Positions 6,788 through 12,494 of a stretch of DNA of 12,494 nucleotides are shown in pieces. This DNA is from Nitrospirota bacterium. GTDB taxonomy: Bacteria > Nitrospirota > Nitrospiria > Nitrospirales > Nitrospiraceae. Position numbers and translations under genes: made by a program. Every line of letters starts with the position of its first letter. The stretch's first letter is position 1. The notes under the pieces were generated by a model. It made no database searches. It was given only the letters and a program-made list of their open reading frames with translations, and was not told the DNA's origin. Location of the stretch: the NCBI GenBank assembly GCA_016222925.1, contig JACRQB010000125.1:1-12494 (forward strand), written 5' to 3'.

Positions 6788-8324
6788 GGGCTTGCGACCT
6801 CCTTTCCGTTTCCGACATCGAAAAGCCGCTGGGTTCCCAATACTTCTTGATCGACTCAGCTAATTCCGCGAGACTTTGCTGCCCCATGCTGGCGGGAACC
6901 GCTTCTTCCCCTAAGGATGCCATCAAGGTCGCATAGGCCGTTTCCAGCCCTGACCGTGCGGCGTCCAGTCGCACATCTGCCGCGACATCGTTGGCTTGCT
7001 CTCGGATCAAGGTGAGATCATTCGTCCGTTGCGTTAGCCATAAATTCTTGGTGTGCTCAGCAATAGCCGCCTGTGTCCGTTGGTAATTCCCGGCATCCTG
7101 GTATTCCTGCTTGGCAAGTACGAACTGGGTCGCACCCACATGCACCTCCGTCAGAATCGATAGACTCAGCGCCAGACTTTGTACGTCCAGCAGCTGTCCG
7201 TTGGCATCGATCGCTTTGAGTTTGGCCGGCGTGCGAAATACCGACAGTAGATTCCAACTCACTTGCGCCGCATAGGTCAGCCAGTTCTGATACAGCAGAA
7301 AACTGTTGCTGTTGTAGTACCCGCCAAACGAGACTTTCATGCTGGGAAATAGTTCCAGGAATACCGCTTTGACTTCTTTGACATTAATCCGTTTCTTGTA
7401 GTCGATGGCGCGGAGTTCTGGTCTGAGCAAAAGTGCCTGCTCTTCCATCTTCTGACTATCGAGGTTCAGCACCGGCATCGCGGTCTCCCGCGGCGGAATG
7501 ACCAGATCGAACAGGGTTCCAGGCGGCAAGCCCATCAATGAGGCTAGTTGTGTCTTCGCGGTACTTAGTTCCCGAACTAGTCGCCGGACTTCTCGTTGGA
7601 TATTGAGCAAATCCCGCTGATAGTTGAGTGGGGTCAATGGCGCTTGCAGCTTCTGATCGACGATCCGCTGTGTGCTCTCCAATGCCTTGGCGACCGAATC
7701 ATTCAAAAATTGAATCCTCGGAAGCACTCGTTCTGCGCTCACGGCGCGCCAATACGCACCCCTCACATCCTGAACGAGCCGAACCGCAATGCGCCGCTTT
7801 TCCTCCTCGGCAATCATCACATTGTCGGCCGCCTGTTGCGCGCGTATAAACGACAGCCCGAAGTCCAGCACATCCCAACTCAGGGCAAGATTCCCGGACG
7901 CGACATTCTTTTCGGAAGAAGTGAACGGCTCAATCGCCTGACGCCCGGTGATAATCGATTGTCCGACACCGCCGGCGAAGTTATTGCGGCCATCGAAACC
8001 GGCGTTGGCCGAGACATGAGGGAGCAAGGAATAGTGCGCGATATTGAGTTGCTGATGCGCGAGCTGCACTTGTATGGTTTTGACTTTCGCATCCAAGTTG
8101 TACTTCAAGGCGCGTGCAATGGCCTCGTAGAGGTCGACCGGCCCCACAACCGGTTCCTCAACGGATGAAATCGCTTGAAAATCTTTCAGCACCCGAGCTT
8201 TCACGTCTTCCTTGTGCAACGCATGAGGTTTGATGAGGCATCCGCTCAGTGAGAACAGCGCCACGAAAACCATGGCAACGAACCTCACAGTACGACCCGC
8301 CCCGACTCGGACATGTGGGAGCAT
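6765..8324 (-). CDS. TolC-family outer-membrane channel lipoprotein
   Basis: 519 residues from the ATG at 8324, preceded by CAGGAA at 7 bases. A GTG at 8339 in the same frame would add five residues, but its AGGAG lies 12 bases away, so the ATG is preferred. A lipoprotein signal ends at LSGC with the modified cysteine at residue 29, as in OprM/CusC-type channels. Two homologous outer-membrane-factor halves follow: VDLYEAIARALKYNLDAKVK near residue 63 and LLRPELRAIDYKKRINVKEV near residue 300, each with long alpha-helical stretches and beta segments (VSANAGFDGRNN; KVSFGGYYNSN). It is the first gene of the four-gene operon and supplies the outer-membrane exit duct. Its end overlaps the next start by 23 bases. 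Confidence 0.94.
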   Translation of the reverse strand: MLPHVRVGAGRTVRFVAMVFVALFSLSGCLIKPHALHKEDVKARVLKDFQAISSVEEPVVGPVDLYEAIARALKYNLDAKVKTIQVQLAHQQLNIAHYSLLPHVSANAGFDGRNNFAGGVGQSIITGRQAIEPFTSSEKNVASGNLALSWDVLDFGLSFIRAQQAADNVMIAEEEKRRIAVRLVQDVRGAYWRAVSAERVLPRIQFLNDSVAKALESTQRIVDQKLQAPLTPLNYQRDLLNIQREVRRLVRELSTAKTQLASLMGLPPGTLFDLVIPPRETAMPVLNLDSQKMEEQALLLRPELRAIDYKKRINVKEVKAVFLELFPSMKVSFGGYYNSNSFLLYQNWLTYAAQVSWNLLSVFRTPAKLKAIDANGQLLDVQSLALSLSILTEVHVGATQFVLAKQEYQDAGNYQRTQAAIAEHTKNLWLTQRTNDLTLIREQANDVAADVRLDAARSGLETAYATLMASLGEEAVPASMGQQSLAELAESIKKYWEPSGFSMSETERRSQAHATPVAH

Positions 8325-8723
8325 AGTGATTCCTGCCACAAGGACCCCGATCTCCTATCGACTATGGTTATCCAGTGATGGTATCGGCTAACTGAGGAGA
8401 GAACTTGATTGAACCGACGCGAATGGAGCTGAACTGCCTTTATCTATTGAGAAAAGAGCTAGAGGGGCTCATCCAACTTGCACGGCAAGGCCTTCACCGA
8501 TCTCGACCATAGAGGTCAAATTTCTTAAGACATCATTACTGTCTGACTTGGGAAGCGTCGAGCTCTCTAGCCCATAAGACACTGACAACTAAGCAGTCTT
8601 GTTACTGCCCTTACCACAACGCCCCTCCTTCCGAGTTACCCCATCTGAGTCTACTCATTCTCGTAGATTTCGATACCTTTCTCTCATGGCACACGTTCCA
8701 TCACTTCTAACCAGGAGAACATC
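8325..8723. other. Divergent intergenic region between the export operon and the CxxC gene
   Basis: About 400 bases separate the minus-strand export operon from the plus-strand CxxC/response-regulator pair, so both promoters should lie here. I found no -35/-10 pair or sigma-54 site good enough to call. It contains the candidate small ORF at 8405-8512. No RNA gene was recognised. Confidence 0.5.
8405..8512 (+). CDS. Candidate 35-residue small protein, TTG start
   Basis: A TTG at 8405 follows a good ribosome site (GAGGAGAG, about 6 bases upstream) and opens 35 codons ending in TAG at 8510-8512. An internal ATG at codon 7 is an alternative start. The peptide core LYLLRKELEGLIQLARQG would form an amphipathic helix. 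It lies in the divergent region on the strand of the CxxC gene. I do not recognise a family. It could be a chance ORF; the support is the ribosome site and the non-random helical pattern only. Confidence 0.3.
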   Translation: MIEPTRMELNCLYLLRKELEGLIQLARQGLHRSRP

Positions 8724-8972
8724 ATGACGAAGTGCACTCGTTGCCAAGGTCTGATGATCGAGGATCACTGCTTGGATTTCGAAGGCACCCATGGCCATAT
8801 GTGGGCCAAGGCACACCGCTGCATGAACTGTGGAAACGTCCACGATTCCGTCATCGAGCAGCACCGTCTCGCCAAACTACAACCGGCACTCGTGCTCGCA
8901 AGCGATGCACTCGAATACGAGGCTGATGATCACGACGAGGACATCCAACCCGCCGCCCTGCGAGCAGCCTGA
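8724..8972 (+). CDS. Small CxxC zinc-ribbon-like protein
   Basis: 82 residues, ATG preceded by AGGAG at 6 bases. Two CxxC pairs, C4-C7 (CTRC) and C33-C36 (CMNC), plus C16 and several histidines, give a probable zinc-ribbon in the first 45 residues. The C-terminal half is Ala/Asp/Glu-rich with an acidic run (EADDHDED) and is probably flexible. Small proteins of this style are frequent in Nitrospira genomes, to my knowledge without an assigned function. The response regulator gene starts 70 bases downstream on the same strand, so the two may be cotranscribed. It is unlikely to be a DNA-binding regulator on sequence alone, although zinc ribbons can bind nucleic acid. Confidence 0.88.
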   Translation: MTKCTRCQGLMIEDHCLDFEGTHGHMWAKAHRCMNCGNVHDSVIEQHRLAKLQPALVLASDALEYEADDHDEDIQPAALRAA

Positions 8973-9042
8973 TGCCGTCTATCGGATTGGAAGTTGCGTT
9001 GACCCGGCCATCTGCCATTCTACGCGTGAAAGGATGTGAGAC

Positions 9043-9405
9043 GTGGCTTCTATCTTGATCGTTGAGGATGACGCACCGGTTCGGGCCTTGTTGCGGGATA
9101 TTCTTGAAGAAGATGGCCATCACATTCGTGAGGCCGAGAACGGCCAAATTGGCCTGACGCTCTATCGTGACTCACCCGCCGATCTCGTGATCACGGACAT
9201 TTTGATGCCGGAGCGGGATGGGATGGAAGTGACACTCGCACTGACACAGGAATTTCTAGATGCTCGAGTCATCGCCATGACCGGCGCTACCGGCGATCAG
9301 AACTTTCTGAATGTCGCAAAACTCTTCGGCGCACGACGTGTAATTCAGAAGCCCTTCACCGTGGAGGGCATTCGACGAGTTGTGCGTTTCACGCTCGACC
9401 ATTAG
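9043..9405 (+). CDS. Single-domain response regulator (CheY/Spo0F-like receiver)
   Basis: 120 residues made up of a receiver domain only. The start is GTG at 9043 with AAAGGA about 8 bases upstream; the ATG at 9034 is followed at once by TGA and is excluded. The acidic pair D9/D10, the phospho-acceptor D52 (LVITDILMPERDG), the switch residue T80 (VIAMTGAT) and K103 (IQKPF) are all present, so phosphorylation should work. There is no output domain, so it must act by protein contact or in a phosphorelay. No histidine kinase is next to it, apart from the degraded PAS remnant at 10531-10972. A link to the divergent export operon is possible but not shown. Confidence 0.93.
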   Translation: MASILIVEDDAPVRALLRDILEEDGHHIREAENGQIGLTLYRDSPADLVITDILMPERDGMEVTLALTQEFLDARVIAMTGATGDQNFLNVAKLFGARRVIQKPFTVEGIRRVVRFTLDH

Positions 9406-9420
9406 CACCCTAACGCCGAT

Positions 9421-9441
9421 GGGTTGGCCAACAAGCCACCC
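9421..9441 (+). terminator. Possible terminator hairpin after the response regulator
   Basis: GGGTTGGC (9421-9428) can pair with GCCACCC (9435-9441) through seven base pairs with one bulged T and a 6-base loop, 15 bases after the stop codon. No T-run follows, so intrinsic termination is uncertain. Confidence 0.28.
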
Positions 9442-9448
9442 TCTAAAC

Positions 9449-9507
9449 CCAGTGGGCACACTACGCTGCCCCATTCCTCGCTCCCCCACTGGCCTCGTGA
9501 GAGGCCA
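9449..9507. repeat. Nested inverted repeats at the end of the symporter remnant
   Basis: CCAGTGGG (9449-9456) is complementary to CCCACTGG (9485-9492), and TGGCCTC (9490-9496) to GAGGCCA (9501-9507) with a 4-base loop. The two stems overlap and compete. They sit just beyond the point near 9518 where symporter homology stops. They may act as a bidirectional terminator between the convergent genes or be a remnant of a rearrangement. Confidence 0.45.
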
Positions 9508-10488
9508 TCCCCTGTGAATAGATGGTGGCATCAGACCACAGAGCGATGATCAACACCACCGACGCAAAGCCGATTAAGACAACCCGCATGAGACGGAGAA
9601 ATTCCGCATCATTCAGGTTAGACAAGAGCGGCTTGATGACGTTCTCACTCAGTGCCACCGACGGCGCGAGGAGCGTCGCACTGGAGCAGCTCATGACTGC
9701 GGAGAGCACGGCGCCAAAGAAGATGATCTGCGCTGCGATCGGAGTGTGCTCTAAAATCAGCGTCGGCAAAATCAACTGTGAATCTTGCTCCAGCAGGAGG
9801 CCGAACTTCGCCGGGTCGATCAACGTTGCCGCGTAGGCAAGAAACATCGGGACAAAACAAAAGCTGAAATAGAGCACCCCACCCAACAAGGCGCCGCGAA
9901 CGGCCGTTCGTTCATCCTTCGCTGATGTGATCCGCTGAAACACATCTTGTTGTGGGATAGACCCAAGCATCATGGTCATCCACGCTCCGATGTCGTATAG
10001 GTCAAAACAATGGCCGCTCCGAGCACGATACCCACCGACTGGCTGATGGCGCCCTCCGTCACGACGTTGAGCACTAACCCCAGCACTTTAAATTGAGCCG
10101 CTACCCATCCTAGGTAGGATGCCACGATGCAGAGCGTGCACAGCACTTCGACGGTCCGGTCATAGCGCAATCGATAGTAATCACCGACTGTCAATATGTT
10201 CAGTCGATATAAACGTGGAGCAAAAAACAGTCCGGCGAGTATCAGACACATGCTGGACCCGAATGGATCGGCAACCACTCCACGGAGCCCGTCTTTCACA
10301 AATGTGGCTGAGATGCCTAGCACCGCCTCGGCACCGAACCACGTCGCAAACACCGTCGCCGTGACAACAGGCAGCGGCAAGCTTCTTCCCGCGACCGCGA
10401 AATCTTTTGAGTTCTGCACCCGTGTCGCAGCGAACAGGCCGATACCGACAGAAAGGAGGAGATAGAGGATGACGAACCAGAAGACCAC
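9461..10488 (-). pseudogene. Sodium:solute symporter (SSS family) remnant, internal deletion and lost ends
   Basis: Two adjoining frames carry SSS-family sequence. The first (GTG 10488 to stop 9976) covers the N-terminal membrane segments: YLLLSVGIGLFAATRV, TWFGAEAVLGISATFV, LTVGDYYRLRYDRTVEVL, up to VLTYTT. The second (9979 to 9461) resumes at IGAWMTMMLGSIPQQDVFQR and runs to ALWSDATIY. Judging from the usual family layout, roughly 80 residues are missing at the junction near 9986-9995, and the join is out of frame. The real C-terminus (several more membrane segments) is also gone: after position about 9518 the frame reads unrelated residues. An in-frame TAG lies 18 bases before the GTG and there is no clear ribosome site, so the 5' end may be lost too. 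A sequencing error alone cannot explain the missing parts. It should be non-functional. Confidence 0.8.
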
Positions 10489-10530
10489 GCGCGCAGAATA
10501 CGGCTATCTCGGCTTGCAATCAATCGATAT

Positions 10531-10972
10531 TCAAGAAACCTTCTGACAGGAAGGCGAGCCGTTCGAACATCTCGGTTGGTACAAGAGCGAATGCAATTCA
10601 TTTCTGAAAGCCCCGGAGCGAGGAACCGGAAGAGGCCCGTTGGTCTCGATCACCATATTCGCCCGGCCTTGGGAATATGGTTTCTGCTCAAGGTCCCACC
10701 GGCTGGCCGCGGTGACTCTGGATCCGTCACGGCGCACATGGATGAGCTGGCCGATTCCAGTGCCCGTTCGCACGAAGCTCTTGTTGGATCACCTCAAGCG
10801 GAACAGGAAACACCGTCTTGAGGAGTTGATGGGCAGTCGTCCCCAGTGCATCGTGCGGCCCCCATCCATACAGCTTCTTCGCCCCATCCAGATTGCAAAC
10901 CATGAGCGCATCGACAGAAGGGATGCTGTCTTTTCTCAATCTATCCTGCCGCCTACGAAGCTGTTCTGGATG
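10531..10972 (-). pseudogene. PAS-domain sensor fragment with frameshift
   Basis: Two overlapping frames together give one PAS domain. The first, the end of the 11530-10727 reading frame, carries VDALMVCNLDG, then AKKLYGWGPHDALGTTAHQL and TVFPVPLEVIQQELRANGHW. The second (10773-10531) continues with GQLIHVRRDGSRVTAASRWD and VIETNG, the usual second half of this PAS type. Dropping one base near 10754 restores WNGQLIH across the join. About eight to ten residues usually present between NLDG and AKKLYGW are missing as well. After VIETN the expected continuation toward a kinase is not recognisable, so the gene is truncated at 3' too. It is probably the remains of a sensor histidine kinase. Confidence 0.72.
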
Positions 10973-11586
10973 GATTTCTGACAAGAGGCGTTCGGTCACT
11001 TCTGCCAAAAGCGCGGAGCCTGGCATGGTTAAATAAACGGTATCCCAAAAATAAAACACTCTATCCCTTGCTACTGTGCACTTGCTCTTTAGACAGAACA
11101 ATTGCGAGGCAGCGATAAATTCAAAGCCAAACTTTGCAGCCTCTTCGCTAAGAGCCGGATTGACTGCGTCAAGATTGTCTGCGTCCACCTCCAGATTTGT
11201 CGGCACTTCCATCCCAAAGTTCTCAAGCTTGTACACATACCGATGAATGTCTATTGAGAGTGATGCCGGCTGAGAATAGACGATCACTCGCTTCTCTTTC
11301 AGCTTCTCATACGTCTTCAGCCAGCTGCTTATTACAACAATCCCATCCATGCGATTGTTGGGGACATAGGAGTCAACAAACCAGTCATAGAAATCCGCGC
11401 ACCGCCGGTCACCCTCACTGCGTATTGCCCGACAAGACGTTCCGATGAGCTGAATGATCGCATGCTCACCGAATACGCGTACAAGGCCGTGGTATAAACT
11501 CGCCGCCAGGCTGGTTTCCGAACAATACATAGACGGTCGAAGTTCGAGGCTGTAGCTAAAAGAATGCCCCGCTGAGAGATGGACAC
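10973..11586 (-). pseudogene. SGNH domain remnant of an acyltransferase-3 (OafA-like) O-acyltransferase
   Basis: The reading frame 11530-10727 carries in its first 185 residues the pattern of the C-terminal SGNH domain of membrane acyltransferases: LAASLYHGLVRVFGEHAI, IGTSCRAI, DGIVVISSW, VIVYSQPAS, FCLKSKC and YLTMPGSALLAE. The preceding piece, NFDRLCIV, is in another frame (GTG 11586), and the frame change falls exactly where the catalytic GDSH motif should be. The second catalytic motif (D-x-x-H) reads WDTVY, with tyrosine in place of histidine. The membrane acyltransferase part that normally precedes this domain is absent; an in-frame TAG lies just upstream of the 11586 start. The frame then runs straight into the PAS fragment. 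The 267-codon ORF might be annotated elsewhere as a hypothetical protein, but it looks like two fused remnants. Confidence 0.68.
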
Positions 11587-11796
11587 AACTGAAGGAACCG
11601 CCTACAAAGTGGCGTTAGGAAATTCCCGACTACCCTGAAGTCGGATGGTCAGGGAATGCGGCTTTAAGCGTGGGAGATAGGCTGATCTGCGAGGATGCTT
11701 ATGGCATGCGTGAGGCGGTGTCGGACCTGTTCAGCCACAGGAGATCAGGCAGTGCCTGATCTCCTGCCTGGCCAACTAACATAATCTACGACTCAA
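11587..11796. other. Non-coding stretch between the remnants and the PilZ-like gene
   Basis: No gene recognised. Short competing stems exist at 11622-11657 (ATTCCC with GGGAAT; CCCTGA 11633-11638 with TCAGGG 11649-11654; CCGAC with GTCGG), and the long hairpin lies at 11738-11766. A short readable piece near 11685-11735 on the minus strand (AEQVRHRLTHAISILAD) could be a scrap of a further lost gene, but nothing supports this beyond its look. Confidence 0.35.
11738..11766 (-). terminator. 14-bp perfect hairpin downstream of the PilZ-like gene
   Basis: Arms 11738-11751 (CAGGAGATCAGGCA) and 11753-11766 (TGCCTGATCTCCTG) are perfectly complementary around a single central base, giving a very stable stem once a few central pairs open as a loop. 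It begins 30 bases after the PilZ-like stop codon on the minus strand, a normal position for a terminator. A U-run is missing, so it could instead be a transcript-stabilising hairpin or an intergenic palindromic repeat. Confidence 0.5.
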
Positions 11797-12234
11797 CTAA
11801 AACGCCCAATATCGAGAAGCTCCGAATACCAGACGGCACCCCACGAGAAACAGTTCGCCGTGAGACTCAACCGGGACAGGTTTCGTCCACTGGACTTCAT
11901 ACAAACTCAGGGAATATTCCCATCGAGTTTCAGCAACATGAAGTTCCAGCAGTTGCTGTTTCCAAGGCTGGCCCCCCATCAGCACAAGAATCCCATGCTC
12001 ACTCCTATTGATGCAGTAGACCTCGCCCTGCTGGATAGTCACTCGCTCTCCATTGAGCGATTCGCACAAGCTATAGGCGCACATTTTTAGTTCATTCACC
12101 CGCGCCTCTCCTCGTTGCGAATGGAACGACTTCTCCACCTCTTTGTGAGCACCGACCATCGCGACGTCGACGTTCAGACTGCCCACACGGGATATAGGCA
12201 CTTCACGAATGACTTCTTTGGTTCCAATATTCAT
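11797..12234 (-). CDS. PilZ-domain-like protein
   Basis: 145 residues, ATG at 12234 with an excellent GGAGGA ribosome site 4-5 bases upstream. There is no signal peptide. The core from about residue 50 (CAYSLCESLNGERVTIQQGE, VYCINRSEHGILVLMG, then LLELHVAE, YEVQWTKPVPV and FLVGCRLVFG) has the alternating beta-strand pattern of a PilZ barrel, with INRSEHGIL in the place of the usual (D/N)-x-S-x-x-G ligand motif. The usual RxxxR motif is not clear: REVPISR at residues 10-16 is a possible basic site but does not match well. It may therefore bind c-di-GMP weakly or be a degenerate PilZ. The gene stands alone, next to the graveyard on one side and AT-rich DNA on the other. A link to adhesin control, as c-di-GMP proteins often have, is only a guess. 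Confidence 0.82.
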   Translation of the reverse strand: MNIGTKEVIREVPISRVGSLNVDVAMVGAHKEVEKSFHSQRGEARVNELKMCAYSLCESLNGERVTIQQGEVYCINRSEHGILVLMGGQPWKQQLLELHVAETRWEYSLSLYEVQWTKPVPVESHGELFLVGCRLVFGASRYWAF

Positions 12235-12494
12235 GATTCCTCCAAAAGATCAAGCAAGCAACAACTGCTTTAAGGGAGCAAATGCCATACCTAAGAGCAT
12301 TCATACCTGTACACGTGGATTGCTAATGAATCTCTCTCAAATACCTTGTTAGGAAACGTATCGGAACAAAACAGCGAAGGGATATGGATTCATCATTCCG
12401 AAGTATTGCGATGATAGCTTGTTGATTCTTAATATAATTCCATAGTGAATGTAAAAGCATACGAAACAAGAAGGTCATTCCTTCACCAAAAGGT
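12235..12494. other. AT-rich upstream region of the PilZ-like gene
   Basis: About 260 bases, clearly more AT-rich than the rest of the window, without an ORF of note. It should carry the PilZ-like gene promoter. TATAAT occurs at 12433-12438 on the plus strand, but no -35 box at proper spacing was found on either strand, so no promoter is called. Confidence 0.4.

Noticed and set aside
7596..8168. 190-codon plus-strand open frame.
   Set aside because: Antisense to the well-supported TolC-like gene, with no ribosome site or recognisable domain.
8690..8710. TGGCACAC as a sigma-54 -24 element before the CxxC gene.
   Set aside because: No GC element at the required spacing downstream.
9405..9430. 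CTAAC...GTTGG looked like an integron attC core pair.
   Set aside because: The 7-mer does not fit RYYYAAC and there is no second inner pair or cassette gene.
12406..12438. TTGCGA ... TATAAT as a plus-strand sigma-70 promoter.
   Set aside because: The spacer is 21 bases, too long, and no plus-strand gene follows inside the window.

Overview
The window looks like chromosomal DNA of a Nitrospira-type bacterium (Nitrospirota). This is inferred from the style of several small proteins (CxxC zinc-ribbon protein, PilZ-like protein) and from the gene mix; no rRNA or other marker gene is present to prove it.

Layout. (1) Positions 1-8324, all on the minus strand: an export-type gene cluster and its probable cargo. 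In transcription order it encodes a TolC-like outer-membrane lipoprotein (8324-6765), a small periplasmic adaptor (6787-6008), a GAF-like/HlyD hybrid adaptor (6002-4632) and a large fusion of a PqqD-like domain, a site-2 (M50) metalloprotease and an HlyD adaptor (4628-2487). The four genes overlap or lie 3-5 bases apart and must form one operon. After a 332-base gap with a nested RNA hairpin and a dyad comes a very large repeat adhesin with an N-terminal DUF4347 domain (2154 to beyond position 1; 718 residues visible, still open at the edge). (2) Positions 8325-8723: a divergent intergenic region with a possible 35-residue small ORF. (3) Positions 8724-9405, plus strand: a CxxC zinc-ribbon protein followed by a single-domain response regulator. 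(4) Positions 9461-11586, minus strand: a gene graveyard with remnants of a sodium:solute symporter, a PAS-domain sensor and the SGNH domain of an acyltransferase, each broken by frameshifts or deletions. (5) Positions 11738-12494: a strong hairpin, an intact PilZ-like gene and AT-rich DNA.

How it fits together. The cluster has the outer-membrane channel, three HlyD-type adaptors and a non-Sec giant adhesin expected of a type I secretion locus, but no ABC ATPase lies in the window. The only polytopic inner-membrane protein is the M50 protease-adaptor fusion, which also has a domain resembling the PqqD/RRE fold that binds peptide leaders in other systems. The adhesin has no Sec signal but has a LEPR-XLL-like N-terminal motif. 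The working hypothesis is an unusual, protease-centred export and surface-attachment system. The sequence directly shows the parts and their order; the mechanism is inference.
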